From Xanthomonas dyei (GTDB lineage: Bacteria; Pseudomonadota; Gammaproteobacteria; Xanthomonadales; Xanthomonadaceae): 64,000 bases of DNA. Below the pieces are notes generated by a model. It saw nothing but the letters and a program-made list of their open reading frames with translations. It was not told the origin of the DNA and did no database searches. The translations under genes were made by a program, and so were the position numbers. Shown here one piece after another: positions 44,047 through 53,539 of the stretch (position 1 is its first letter; every line of letters starts with the position of its first letter). Where the stretch lies: NCBI RefSeq assembly GCF_002939865.1, contig NZ_MDEE01000005.1, positions 62,001-126,000 of the forward strand, given 5' to 3'.

Positions 44047-44337
44047 GGCAATACAGTTATGGATCAAACGGCCAAGCAGGCTACGGCCTGCCGGGCGCGC
44101 GCATCTACCGCACTGCGGTGACAAAACGATGACAGCCTGCAATACATTCAGTTACTGCAGGCAGCGCTGCAGCGACGGAGGCAGCGACTGCGTCTTCAAA
44201 TCCCGACGCCCAGCCCCAGGCGGTTCAACAACCGCTTGAAACCAGAGAACCCACGATGCCGCCGCCACCGGCATCGCGCCTTCGCTGTGACGAATCCCCA
44301 CTCCCAAATCCCCAATCCCGGCAGTCCAAAGGACTGC

Positions 44338-45657
44338 CTACACCTCGCGCAATGCGGTGGTGATCGGCAACCGCGCCGCGCGCAATGCCGGGAACAGCCC
44401 GCCGACCAGGCCAATGCCCAGCGCCCACTTCAACCCGCTCCACAGCAGCTCCGGCGACACCTTGAACTGGAACACCACCTGGCTGAAGTTGTTGCCCAGC
44501 GTGGAGACGGTGTAGCCGTTGAACACCGCCCAGGCGATCAGCCCACCGAGCAGCCCACCCAGCAGCGCCAGCAGCATGGTTTCCAGCATCAGCGCCATGA
44601 TCACCGGCGTGCCGCGAAACCCGATCGCCCGCATCGTGGCGATCTCACGCGCCCGCGTGGCCACCGCCGCATACATGGTGTTGAGCGCACCGAACACCGC
44701 GCCCACCGCCATGATCGCGCCGATCACCGTGCCCAGGATGCTGATCAGGCGGTTCAACCCGCCGCCTTGCTTGCCGTAATACGCGCGGGTGGTTTCCACA
44801 TCCAGCTTGAGCCGCGGGTCGGCCGCCATGGCCGTCTTGAACTGATCGAAGCCCGCCTTGCCAGCGGTGCGCACGCTGATCGACTGGTACGCGCGGCGGT
44901 TGTAGGTGGTGGCCAGCGTCTGCGCATCGGTCCACATCTCCGAATCGTGCGCATCGCCGGAGGCGAACACGCCCACCACCGTCCATTGCTGGCTGCCCAG
45001 GGTCAGCGTCTTGCCCAGCTCCAGGCCGCGGAACTGATTCAACGCACCTTTGCCGACCACCATTTCGCGCAGGCCGGTGCTGAAGCGGCGGCCCTGCACG
45101 ATCTTGACCTTGTCATGCACGCCCCAGGCCTGCTCGCCCACGCCACGCAATTGCGCATTGACGTCGGTGCCATCGGAGCGCGAAGCGATGTTGACCACTT
45201 GCGACAACTCCGGCGACACCATCGGGCGCCCGTTGGCATCGGTGGCGATCCCCGGCAGGCTGCCGATCAGCGGCACTAGGTCGCGGGTGATCACCGAGTT
45301 GGTCTCCGCCTGCGAGCCGCCACGCAAGACAATGGCGGTGGTGTCGTCGCCGGTGCTGTTGAGCGTGGCCTGGAAACCCTGGCCCATCGCCAGCATCGCC
45401 ACCAGCACGCCGACCACGCCGGCAATGCCGACCACGATCACCGAGGTGGAGCCCCAGCGTTGCGGCAGGCTGGCGATGCCGATGCGCGCGGCGGCCAGCG
45501 ACAGGCGGCCACTGCGCGTGACCACCAACCACAGCGCCAGCAGCACCGCGATCGGCAGCAACCACATCCACGGCAGTGCGATCCACAGCCCCAGGCCGAG
45601 TGCCAGCAGCACCACGGACAACACGGTGACGCCACGATCTTTCCATTTGCGTTGCAT
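44338..45657 (-). CDS. ABC transporter permease (MacB/FtsX type)
   Basis: A 439-residue permease. Two N-terminal helices (VTVLSVVLLALG, MWLLPIAVLLALWLVV) precede a canonical MacB-like unit: helix AGVVGVLVAMLAMGQGF, a periplasmic domain of about 200 residues, then three C-terminal helices including YAAVATRAREIATMRAIGFRG. ATG 45657 was chosen since AGGAG lies seven bases upstream, while ATG 45663 is too close. Its partner permease precedes it by 13 bases. Confidence 0.87.
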   Translation of the reverse strand: MQRKWKDRGVTVLSVVLLALGLGLWIALPWMWLLPIAVLLALWLVVTRSGRLSLAAARIGIASLPQRWGSTSVIVVGIAGVVGVLVAMLAMGQGFQATLNSTGDDTTAIVLRGGSQAETNSVITRDLVPLIGSLPGIATDANGRPMVSPELSQVVNIASRSDGTDVNAQLRGVGEQAWGVHDKVKIVQGRRFSTGLREMVVGKGALNQFRGLELGKTLTLGSQQWTVVGVFASGDAHDSEMWTDAQTLATTYNRRAYQSISVRTAGKAGFDQFKTAMAADPRLKLDVETTRAYYGKQGGGLNRLISILGTVIGAIMAVGAVFGALNTMYAAVATRAREIATMRAIGFRGTPVIMALMLETMLLALLGGLLGGLIAWAVFNGYTVSTLGNNFSQVVFQFKVSPELLWSGLKWALGIGLVGGLFPALRAARLPITTALREV

Positions 45658-45670
45658 GTGCATGCTCCTG

Positions 45671-46831
45671 TCAGCGGCCGGCGAGGGCATCGACGATCTT
45701 CAAGCGCTGCGCGCGTAACGCCGGCAGCACACCCACCACGATGCCGATGCCGGCCATCAAGCCGAACGCCACCAGCCAGGTCTGCAACGGCACGGTCTGG
45801 GTCGGCATCAGCCCGCCGCTGCGCGCGGATACCGCCGGGATGACCAATTCCGCCAAGCCCATGCCGATCAACCCGCCCAGGCTGATCAACAACACCGATT
45901 CGATCATCACCAGGCTCAGCACCGTGCGGTCCTGAAAGCCCAGCGTCTTGAGCGTTGCCAACTCCGGAATGCGCTCGCGCACCGCCTGCGCCATGGTGTT
46001 GCCGGTGAGCAGCAACAGGGTGAAAAACACCGCGGCCATGATCGAGGTGACGATCAGCCCGATATCGGCGAACTGCTTGACGAAGGCCTGCTGAAACGCC
46101 GATTCGGTTTGCGACTTGGTTTCGTGATCGGAGTTGGCCGACAGCGCATCGATGGCCTGCGCCACGCGCGAGGCCTGGTCGGGGTTGCTCAGGGTCACCG
46201 TCAACCAGCTCACTTGATTCTTGATGTAGTCGTTGGATTCGTCGAAGTATTTCCAGTTCATCATCAACTGGCGTTCCTGATTGGCCGCCACGGTGCGATC
46301 CTTCATCCGATAGATGCCGACCAGCTGCAACGGCCAGTCGTTGCTGCCGCCCCGCGGAAAGATGGTGGCCTGCAGCGGGATGGTGTCGCCGATCTTCCAG
46401 CCGAATTGCTTGGCCAGGGTTTCGCCGACCACCGCGCCGGTGCGCGTGGTCTGGAAGGCCTTGAGCTGCTCCTTGGGGAGCGCGTATTCGCTGTAGACGT
46501 CGAAAAAGTTCGGCGCCACCGAAAAGTTGGGAAAGAAATTCTTCGGGTCGCGGTAGATGCCGCCGAACCACATGGCCGAGGTCACATCGCGCACGCCCGG
46601 CACGCTGCGCACCTGCGCTTCCAGGCGGATCGGCAGCGATTGGGTGATCGACAGGCGCGAGGCCACCACCAGGCGATTCACCCCGCTGACGCTGCCGCCG
46701 GAGGTAAACGCCACACGCACCGAATCCAGCATGCCGAACAATAAGAACGCAGCCACCACCGACAATAGCGTCAGCAAGGTCCGTGTCTTGCTGCGAAATA
46801 ATTGCGCCCACACCAGCGAGAAATACTTCAT
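45671..46831 (-). CDS. ABC transporter permease (MacB/FtsX type)
   Basis: A 386-residue permease with one N-terminal helix (TLLTLLSVVAAFLLFGML). A large extracytoplasmic MacB_PCD domain follows, with SVPGVRDVTSAMWFGG and LAKQFGWKIGDTIPL. Three C-terminal helices include VRERIPELATLKTLGF, the motif that couples to the ATPase. With the ATP-binding protein 12 bases upstream and the second permease downstream it forms a heterodimeric efflux or lipid/protein-release transporter. Confidence 0.88.
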   Translation of the reverse strand: MKYFSLVWAQLFRSKTRTLLTLLSVVAAFLLFGMLDSVRVAFTSGGSVSGVNRLVVASRLSITQSLPIRLEAQVRSVPGVRDVTSAMWFGGIYRDPKNFFPNFSVAPNFFDVYSEYALPKEQLKAFQTTRTGAVVGETLAKQFGWKIGDTIPLQATIFPRGGSNDWPLQLVGIYRMKDRTVAANQERQLMMNWKYFDESNDYIKNQVSWLTVTLSNPDQASRVAQAIDALSANSDHETKSQTESAFQQAFVKQFADIGLIVTSIMAAVFFTLLLLTGNTMAQAVRERIPELATLKTLGFQDRTVLSLVMIESVLLISLGGLIGMGLAELVIPAVSARSGGLMPTQTVPLQTWLVAFGLMAGIGIVVGVLPALRAQRLKIVDALAGR

Positions 46832-46843
46832 GGCAGCGCTCCC

Positions 46844-47533
46844 TTAGAGCGCGAGTGGCGCGTCGGCCAGCTCGCCCTTGTCCAGATGGATGGTGTGCGT
46901 GGCGTACTCGGCGGCCTTGGGGTCGTGGGTGACCATCACGATGGTCTTGCCGTGTTCGCGATTGAGTTCCTGCAGCAGGCGCAGGATTTCTTCGGCGTTG
47001 TGGCGGTCAAGATCGCCGGTGGGTTCGTCGCAGATCAAAAAAGTGGGATCGGACACGATGGCGCGCGCAATCGCCACGCGCTGCTGCTGGCCGCCGGACA
47101 ACTCGCTGGGCTTGTGGTTGCGGCGTTCCTGCAGGCCTACCAGGGTCAAGGCGATCTCCGCATTGCGCTTGCGCTGCGCGGCGTTGAGCGAGGTCAGCAG
47201 CAGCGGTAATTCCACATTCTTTTGCGCGGTGAGCATCGGCATCAGGTTGTAGAACTGAAATACGAAGCCGACGTGGTGGCTGCGCCAGGTAGCGAGCTGC
47301 CCACCGCTCATGCGGTCGATGCGCTCGCCCTCGATTTCGATCTCGCCACCGCTGGGGCTGTCCAGCCCGCCGATCAGATTGAGCAAGGTGGTCTTGCCCG
47401 AACCGGACGGGCCCATCAACGCGACGAAATCGCCGGCGGCAATGTCCAGATCGATGCCGTGCAGCACCTGCACCTGCTCCGGGCCGCGTTGGTAGGTCTT
47501 GGTGATGTTGCGCAAGCTGACGAGAGCGGTCAT
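46844..47533 (-). CDS. ABC transporter ATP-binding protein (MacB/LolD type)
   Basis: A 229-residue ATPase: Walker A MGPSGSGKTTLLN, Q-loop FVFQFYNLMP, signature LSGGQQQRVAIARA, Walker B LICDEPTGDLD and H-loop VMVTHD. The QQQRVAIARA and EPTGDLD forms place it with LolD/MacB/FtsE ATPases. It is encoded between the membrane-fusion adaptor and two permeases, so it drives that efflux complex. Confidence 0.92.
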   Translation of the reverse strand: MTALVSLRNITKTYQRGPEQVQVLHGIDLDIAAGDFVALMGPSGSGKTTLLNLIGGLDSPSGGEIEIEGERIDRMSGGQLATWRSHHVGFVFQFYNLMPMLTAQKNVELPLLLTSLNAAQRKRNAEIALTLVGLQERRNHKPSELSGGQQQRVAIARAIVSDPTFLICDEPTGDLDRHNAEEILRLLQELNREHGKTIVMVTHDPKAAEYATHTIHLDKGELADAPLAL

Positions 47534-47904
47534 GGCGACTCCTGATGATGCAATGGGATAAGGAAGCGATGCGGCACAACAACTGCGATTGCGTGAGCGA
47601 CGATGCGAGGCACGACGACGGTGAAGCGATCCATCAGCAGCGTGGTGCTGTGCGGTGTGCGCAGAGAGCCAGCCGGATCGCCGTGTGCCGCACTCGCGCG
47701 ACTCCCCGTGTTTGATGCCGTTCGAGGCCCCCTCAAACAGCACATAACACCTGCTGTAAGCGGATGGGCTGGATCGCCTTCCGCTCTCTAACGACGATAT
47801 TTCATTGCAACAAGCCCATCCCGATGCAGCGTGATGCTGGCAACACCGATGCCGCGCACTACAGGCGATACCGCGGAACGGCGTTGTGCGTGCCGGGCCA
47901 GCCG
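47534..47904. other. 371-bp gap within the ABC operon
   Basis: An unusually wide gap between the adaptor and the ATPase genes of the same strand. It has no supported frame. It may carry an internal promoter for the ATPase-permease genes; no clear -35/-10 pair or hairpin was recognised. Confidence 0.4.
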
Positions 47905-49149
47905 TTACTGCGCAGCATCGGCATCCGCTTCGGCCACGATGTCGCCATCCTTCAGGGGCGTTGGGGGGTTCACCACCACGCTGTCGCCTGCACTCAACCC
48001 CGAGACCACCTGGCGATCCTCGCCCATCGTCATGCCGGTGGTGACGGCGCGCTCGCTGACCGCATTGCGCTCGCCGATCACGAAGGCCACGGTGCGCGTG
48101 TCGCGTTCCACCAACGCCGCTGCCGGCACGCGCACGCCTTGCGGCTTGGCCGCTTCCTGCGGTTTGGCCTGTTCCAGAAAACTCACCCGCACGCCCATTT
48201 CCGGCACGATGCGCGGGTCCTTGACCTTGAGCGCCACCCGCACCTTCACCGTCGCCTTGCCGCGGTCGGCGGTGGGGATGATGGCGATCACTTCGCCGGG
48301 AATCTTCCACTCCGGGTAGGCGTTGAGCACCGCTTCCACCGGCATCTGCGGTTGCACCCGGCCGATATAGGACTCGCCGACTTCCACCTCGATTTCCAGC
48401 GATTCCATATCGACGATGGTGCCGATGCCGGTACGGGTGAAGCCACCACCGGCAGACAGTGGCGAGACGATTTCGCCCGGCTGCGCCGCCTTGGCGGTGA
48501 CCACACCGGCAAACGGTGCGCGCACCACGTTGAAGTCCGAACGGATGCCGGCAATGGCCAGTTGATCGGAGGCCACCTGCACGTTGCGCTGTGCGTTCTG
48601 CAACTGCGCGCGCAATGCGTCGCGTTGTGCGGTGGCTTGTTCGTACTGCGAGCGCGATACCAGTTGTGCGCCCACCAGCGATTGCAGGCGCGTGGCATCG
48701 GCATTGGCCACGGCCAGTTGCGCCTGGATGTTGTCGACGTGGCTGCGCGCGGCCGACACCTGCGATGCAGACAGTGTGCGCTGCGCATCGGCATCCAACG
48801 GGTCCAGCGTGGCCATCACCTGGCCCTGTTCGACGCGCATGCCTTCTTCGATCATCACTTCGCGCACCTTGCCGGTGACCTGCGCCGACACCGTGGCCAT
48901 GCGCCGCGCCACCACGTAACCCGAAGCATCCAGCACCGAGGCGCTGCTGCTGCCGGCGCCGATCGCCACCACCGGCGCGGTCTGCACCTTGATCACCGGT
49001 GTGCGGGTGAACCACCACGCGGCCGCAACGAGCACGATGACAATGACGACGGCGGCGATGATCCAGCCGGTGCGGCGCACGGGCGGCGGCGTGGCAGGAC
49101 GCTGGCGGTCGATGCGGAGTTGCTTGAGCAGATCGGCGGATGTGTTCAT
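47905..49149 (-). CDS. Periplasmic adaptor (HlyD/MacA-like) of the ABC efflux system
   Basis: A 414-residue membrane-fusion protein. There is a helix at about 28-47 (GWIIAAVVIVIVLVAAAWW) and a lipoyl half with VEVMIEEGMRVEQGQV-like sequence. An alpha-hairpin follows (about 120-190), then VRAPFAGVVTAKAAQPGEIV, a beta-barrel and membrane-proximal strands ending PPTPLKDGDIV. It is similar to MacA. ATG 49149 gives a short cytoplasmic tail. First gene of the operon, divergent from the two-component genes. Confidence 0.88.
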   Translation of the reverse strand: MNTSADLLKQLRIDRQRPATPPPVRRTGWIIAAVVIVIVLVAAAWWFTRTPVIKVQTAPVVAIGAGSSSASVLDASGYVVARRMATVSAQVTGKVREVMIEEGMRVEQGQVMATLDPLDADAQRTLSASQVSAARSHVDNIQAQLAVANADATRLQSLVGAQLVSRSQYEQATAQRDALRAQLQNAQRNVQVASDQLAIAGIRSDFNVVRAPFAGVVTAKAAQPGEIVSPLSAGGGFTRTGIGTIVDMESLEIEVEVGESYIGRVQPQMPVEAVLNAYPEWKIPGEVIAIIPTADRGKATVKVRVALKVKDPRIVPEMGVRVSFLEQAKPQEAAKPQGVRVPAAALVERDTRTVAFVIGERNAVSERAVTTGMTMGEDRQVVSGLSAGDSVVVNPPTPLKDGDIVAEADADAAQ

Positions 49150-49584
49150 CGATAACCAGGACAGAAGGCTGCGCAGAATGTGACTGCCTGCAGGGCGCGC
49201 CGCAAGCTGCCGGAAGTCACCAACTGCAGCGAGGCGACCAACGGTCGGCCGGTGCGGTGCAACTGCAAGGTGCTGCGCAGCATGCGACCAAGGCCGCCGT
49301 ATCGACCAGTGACAGCTGTCACCTGCACGCCATGACAGGCGCAACTGTGCGTATCGGCGGCAAGCGACCACGCTTGCGCCACCGCCTGATTGCCGAAATC
49401 CCCATGCGCTGTCTCCGCCAATCCGACGTCGACGTCCCTGCTGCCGCACCATCACATCGCATGCCATCCACTAGCGGCGGTGACCCGCATGCATGAGGCC
49501 GCTCGTCCGCCGCGACCTGCCACGTGGCGCGCCCAGGCGAACCCGGCAGTGGCAGAATCCGCTCACTCCTACGGATCCATCCCG
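49150..49584. other. 435-bp divergent regulatory region, ABC operon / DesKR-like pair
   Basis: Contains no supported gene. Its position makes it the likely target of the response regulator encoded downstream, but I found no clear inverted repeat of 8 bases or more with regulator-like spacing. Confidence 0.4.
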
Positions 49585-50784
49585 ATGCACCTGACTCTCC
49601 CGGCCTGGCTTCGTCCGGCCGCAAATTCGCAAGTGGCCGCGCGCCTGGCGCAAGGCCAATCGCCATGGATGGATGCGGTGCATCTGCTGTGGTCGGCCTG
49701 GGTGTTTGTGGTGCCGGTGTTTTCTTCGCGCGGGTACGACAGCACCTGGTGGCTGTGCACGCTGTTGTCGTATCCGATCTTCCTGCTGCTGTACGCACGC
49801 ATGTTGCTGGCACCGCGCGGCACCCTGTATCGCTATGCCTGGGCGATGGGCGTGCTCAGTGCCGCGTTGCTGCCGATATACGCCTCGGGTATCAGCTACT
49901 TCGTATTTGCCTGCCTGAGTCTGCGCCCGTCCACGCCGTACGCGCTGCGGCGGCACTTCGCCATGCTGTTGCTGATGAACGCGCTGTACCTGGGCTGGGC
50001 GCGTTGGCTCGGGCTGGGCTGGCAGTCGTTGGTGTGGTTGCCGGTGTCGGTGCTGGGCATGGCGGCGGTCGGCGCGGTGTACAGCATCAACGAGCGTAAG
50101 GACGCGCTGCTGCGGTTATCGCAAGACGAAGTCCGCCGCCTGGCCGCCACCGCCGAACGCGAACGCATCGGCCGCGATCTGCACGACTTGCTGGGCCATA
50201 CCTTGTCGCTGGTGGCGCTCAAATCCGATCTGGCCGCACGCCTGATCGAGCGCGACCCGCAGGCCGCACGGAGCGAGATCGATGCGGTGGCGCAGATCTC
50301 GCGCGACGCACTGGCGCAGGTGCGGCGCGCGGTCACCGGCATCCGCGCCGCCGGCCTGGTGGCCGAGCTGGCATCGGCCAAGGTGTTGCTGGACATGGAC
50401 GGCATCGCGCTGGAGCACACGTTGGAGGCGCTGCCGCTGCCGCCCGAACACGAAACCGCGTTGGCGCTGGTGGTGCGCGAGGCGGCCACCAACGTGCAGC
50501 GCCACGCGCAGGCACGGCGGGTGCGGGTGAGCCTGCGGGCACACGGGCAACAGGCGCTGCTGGAAATCACCGACGACGGCCGTGGTGGGGTGATCGTGCC
50601 GGGCAACGGCCTGGACGGCATGCGCGCACGCGTGCAGAGCCTGGGTGGTGCGTTGGAGGTGGAGGCGTTGCCGCGCGGCATGCGTCTGCGCGCCAGCGTG
50701 CCATTGCCGCAATCGGGGCCGGAGCCGGAGCCGGAGCCGGCAAGCCCGCCGTTGTCGGCGCCGCTGATGCCGCAACCGCGCTGA
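49585..50784 (+). CDS. Sensor histidine kinase (DesK/NarX-like, HisKA_3)
   Basis: A 399-residue membrane kinase. Five or so hydrophobic helices in residues 30-165 form a sensor resembling DesK. The dimerisation motif is ERERIGRDLHDLLGHTLSLVALK with His200. The ATPase has REAATNVQRHAQA, ITDDGRGG and NGLDGMRARVQSLGG. The C-terminus carries a Glu/Pro-rich tail. The ATG is well placed. It pairs with the LuxR-type regulator 88 bases downstream, and the divergent ABC operon is a probable target. Confidence 0.88.
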   Translation: MHLTLPAWLRPAANSQVAARLAQGQSPWMDAVHLLWSAWVFVVPVFSSRGYDSTWWLCTLLSYPIFLLLYARMLLAPRGTLYRYAWAMGVLSAALLPIYASGISYFVFACLSLRPSTPYALRRHFAMLLLMNALYLGWARWLGLGWQSLVWLPVSVLGMAAVGAVYSINERKDALLRLSQDEVRRLAATAERERIGRDLHDLLGHTLSLVALKSDLAARLIERDPQAARSEIDAVAQISRDALAQVRRAVTGIRAAGLVAELASAKVLLDMDGIALEHTLEALPLPPEHETALALVVREAATNVQRHAQARRVRVSLRAHGQQALLEITDDGRGGVIVPGNGLDGMRARVQSLGGALEVEALPRGMRLRASVPLPQSGPEPEPEPASPPLSAPLMPQPR

Positions 50785-50872
50785 GCGCTCCTGGCTGGCG
50801 CAGCGCTGCCATGCACGTGATGGGTCAGCGCTGTTATCGTGCTCAGCCGTTGCACACAGACGAGCGCGCGCG

Positions 50873-51475
50873 ATGATCCGGGTGTTGTTGGCCGAAGACC
50901 AGGCACTGCTGCGCGGCGCCTTGGTGGCCCTGCTGGGACTGGAAGACGACATCGAGGTGGTCGGCAGCGCAGGCGATGGCGAAGCCGCCTGGCGCGAGCT
51001 GCAGCGGCTGCAGCCGGATGTGCTGGTCACCGATATCGAGATGCCCGGGTTGAGCGGCCTGGAACTGGCGCAGCGCATCCAGCGCCTGGCGTTGCCGGTG
51101 CGGGTGATGATCGTCACCACGTTTGCGCGCCCGGGCTTTTTGCGGCGCGCGCTGGATGCCGGCGTGGCGGGGTATCTGCTCAAGGATGCGCCGGCCGAAC
51201 AATTGGTCAGCGCGCTGCGTCAGGTGCATCGCGGCGGCCGGGTAATCGACCCGCAACTGGCGATGGATGCCTGGGTGGAAGCGGACCCGTTGAGCGAGCG
51301 CGAACGCACCGTGCTGCGGCTGGCCGGCGAAGGCCGCTCGGCCAGCGAGATCGCGCAACAGTTGCAGCTCTCGCATGGCACCGTGCGCAATTACCTGTCC
51401 GAATGCATCGGCAAGTTGGGCGTGGCCAATCGCATCGAAGCGTATCGACTAGCGCGGCAGAAAGGCTGGTTGTAA
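50873..51475 (+). CDS. LuxR/NarL-family response regulator (DesR-like)
   Basis: A 200-residue regulator. The receiver has Glu8-Asp9, phosphoacceptor Asp54 (LVTDIEMPG), Thr in IVTTFARPG and Lys in YLLKDAP. The C-terminal LuxR helix-turn-helix is SERERTVLRLAGEGRSASEI followed by LSHGTVRNYLSECIGKLG. The TAA stop at 51,473-51,475 forms the first three bases of MITE copy D, so the element inserted exactly at the gene end. Confidence 0.9.
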   Translation: MIRVLLAEDQALLRGALVALLGLEDDIEVVGSAGDGEAAWRELQRLQPDVLVTDIEMPGLSGLELAQRIQRLALPVRVMIVTTFARPGFLRRALDAGVAGYLLKDAPAEQLVSALRQVHRGGRVIDPQLAMDAWVEADPLSERERTVLRLAGEGRSASEIAQQLQLSHGTVRNYLSECIGKLGVANRIEAYRLARQKGWL

Positions 51476-51619
51476 GAGCAGCTAACAAAACTACTGTGCA
51501 GCCGCCAGGCGGGCGCGGCCGGTGCTCGGAATCCTCATGTGCCACCCGTACACTCCGGTTCCTCCGCGCCGTCCACACCCACCTGACGACTGCTCGCTAC
51601 GTTTTGTTAGCCGCTCTAA
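51473..51619 (+). repeat. MITE-like element, copy D
   Basis: Begins TAAGAGCAGCTAACAAAACT and ends GTTTTGTTAGCCGCTCTAA, with inverted terminal repeats matching at 17-18 positions. It is nearly identical to copy C. It overlaps the stop codon of the response regulator and would form a long imperfect hairpin at the end of that transcript. Confidence 0.9.
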
Positions 51620-51973
51620 GTGCCTGCAGGCGGTGCGGTGTGATCGCTACTGATGCGTTTCAGCTTGCGCCAATCGAACGCTGCTGATCGCAAAGCGGGC
51701 GCGGCCAGGGCGTTCAATCGTCAGAGCTCATGCGAACGGTTGGTGGTTTTACTGCAGCCATGCATGGCGTGCGCACGCGTGCGGCATCTTGTAAGCAAGC
51801 ACACTGCGACGTTGCACGTCGTGCGTGCATGCTTTGCAATCGCTTCGATACGCAACGGCGTGCATCGGCCATGTGCTGCGGAAGCGATCAACAGCTATTC
51901 CAAATGCCTGCGAAGGCATGCGGTCGCCGCGCAGGTACACTGCCGGGCGATCGTCATCATCGCGAGTAACTGC
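51620..51973. other. 354-bp region between MITE copy D and the ThuA gene
   Basis: In-frame extensions of the downstream gene run through here, but they are Arg/Cys-rich and have no ribosome site. I treat it as non-coding and probably promoter-bearing. No clear box is recognised. Confidence 0.4.
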
Positions 51974-52762
51974 ATGAAATCTGTGTGGCTGTTGGGCTTG
52001 TTGCTGATCTGCGCATTCAACGCATCGGCCGAGCAATTCAAGATTCTGGTGGCGGCCATTCCCAACCAGTATCACCACGATTACATCCCGGTGGCCAAGC
52101 CGCAGTTCGAAGCGATGGCACGCAAGCAGTATGTCGAGCTGGTGTGGGCGTGGAATGCCAAGGCCTTCGATGGGGACCTCTCGCAATACGCCGCCATCGT
52201 GCTGCTCAATACTCCGGCCACGGATCTTGATCCGGCCCAGCGCGCCAACTTCCAAAAGTACGTGCGCAACGGCGGTGGCGTGGTCGCGGTGCACAAGGCG
52301 TTTGCGATCAAGCGCGGCGAGTGGGAGTGGTACGACCATCTGATCGGCCGCTCGTTCCGCACCCACCCGTATATGCAAACGGCGATGGTCGATGTGGTGG
52401 ACGCAAACTTCCCCGCTACCGCCGGCCTGCCCAAGCGCTGGGTGTGGAGCGACGAATGGTACGAATACGACCCGCCCTACAGCGACGATCTGGTCACGCT
52501 ACTCACGGTGGATGAAACCAGCTACGACCCCACGCTGATCTGGCCGGGCCAGGTCGCCAAGGGCATGGGCAAACAGCACCCGGTGGCGTGGTACCACCAC
52601 TTCGAAGGTGGCCGCGTCTTCGCCACCGCCTTGGGCCATCTGGCCGAGGCCTACAACGATCCGCGCTATCTGGAGCATCTGTACGGCGGCATTTATTGGG
52701 CAGCGACGGGCAAGGGCATCCAAGCCTCAGAGCCAGCGGCCAAAACAAAACGCCAGCGTTAA
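51974..52762 (+). CDS. Secreted ThuA-domain protein
   Basis: A 262-residue protein with signal peptide MKSVWLLGLLLICAFNASA and a ThuA/GATase-like flavodoxin-type fold: ILVAAIPNQYHHDYIPVAKP, YAAIVLLNTPATDLDPAQRAN, GGGVVAVHKAF, DEWYEYDPPYSDDL and HHFEGGRVFATALGHLAEAY. ThuA proteins are linked to trehalose/disaccharide use in rhizobia, and secreted versions are common near glycoside hydrolases. None is nearby here, so a sugar-related role is only a family-level guess. Confidence 0.85.
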   Translation: MKSVWLLGLLLICAFNASAEQFKILVAAIPNQYHHDYIPVAKPQFEAMARKQYVELVWAWNAKAFDGDLSQYAAIVLLNTPATDLDPAQRANFQKYVRNGGGVVAVHKAFAIKRGEWEWYDHLIGRSFRTHPYMQTAMVDVVDANFPATAGLPKRWVWSDEWYEYDPPYSDDLVTLLTVDETSYDPTLIWPGQVAKGMGKQHPVAWYHHFEGGRVFATALGHLAEAYNDPRYLEHLYGGIYWAATGKGIQASEPAAKTKRQR

Positions 52763-52767
52763 GCACT

Positions 52768-52940
52768 CACTTCTCTTCCTGCGGGAGAGGAGTGAGGGTA
52801 TGGGGTCAAAATCACTGCAAATGGCGGGGAATCAGAGGCTTCTTCCGTACCTTCATGCGCCCCTGCGGTGCAGCCCCTCTCGGCGGGAGAAGGGAGATCA
52901 AGCCCCTCTCCCGGCGGGAGAGGGATTGGGGTGAGGGTAC
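52768..52940 (+). repeat. CT-rich hairpin repeats
   Basis: Three related units: CTCTTCCTGCGGGAGAGG near 52,771-52,790, CCCCTCTCGGCGGGAGAAGG near 52,874, and GCCCCTCTCCCGGCGGGAGA near 52,902 continuing to GGGGTGAGGGTAC. Each can fold into a GAGAGGG/CCCTCTC hairpin. The same words recur at 63,660-63,895. Copies end transcripts on either side, here between convergent ThuA and cytochrome b561 genes. Confidence 0.75.
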
Positions 52941-52996
52941 GTCCGCGCAGGCAAATCACACCGTGCAAGACGTCTGCCAACACCCAACCAAACCCA

Positions 52997-53539
52997 TCAA
53001 CGCGCAGAGCGCTCCCCGCGCGCCATGCTGGAAAACACGCCGTCGCGGCGCACCCATGCATGGAACAGAGCTGCGCTCAGATGAACAAGAACCGTGGCGA
53101 ACAACAGATACGCCAACCAGCCATGCGCACTGCGTAGCCACGCGTACAGCGCTGGGTCGTGCGGGACGATCGCCGGCAAGTTCGCGCCGGGCCACAGCAC
53201 GATCGGGTAGCCGCCGGCCGACAGCATCGCCCAGCCGATCAGCGGCATGCCAAGCATCAAGGCATACAACAGCCAATGCGAGGCGATCGCGGCGGCCTTC
53301 TGCCAGGCAGGCAAATCCGCAGGCAAGGCCGGCGGCCGATGGCGCAGGCGGTTGATCAAGCGCAGCACCGCCAGGATCAGGATCGCGATACCCAGTGGGC
53401 GATGCAGATCGATCAACCACGGCCGCTGCGTCACCGAGGCCACCATACCCACGCCGACAAACAGCATGGTCAGGATCATCGCGGCCATCAGCCAGTGCAG
53501 CAAGCGCGCGGGCAGGTTGAAGTGGGTGTGGCGGCTCAT
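52997..53539 (-). CDS. Cytochrome b561 family protein
   Basis: A 180-residue inner-membrane di-haem cytochrome with four helices. Candidate haem histidines lie in LLHWLMAAM, LIDLHRPLGIAIL, ASHWLLYALM and RSAHGWLAYLLF. It could feed electrons from ubiquinol to a periplasmic acceptor. It overlaps the upstream catalase-like peroxidase gene by four bases (ATGA), suggesting that it reduces or supports that enzyme. Confidence 0.88.
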   Translation of the reverse strand: MSRHTHFNLPARLLHWLMAAMILTMLFVGVGMVASVTQRPWLIDLHRPLGIAILILAVLRLINRLRHRPPALPADLPAWQKAAAIASHWLLYALMLGMPLIGWAMLSAGGYPIVLWPGANLPAIVPHDPALYAWLRSAHGWLAYLLFATVLVHLSAALFHAWVRRDGVFSSMARGERSAR

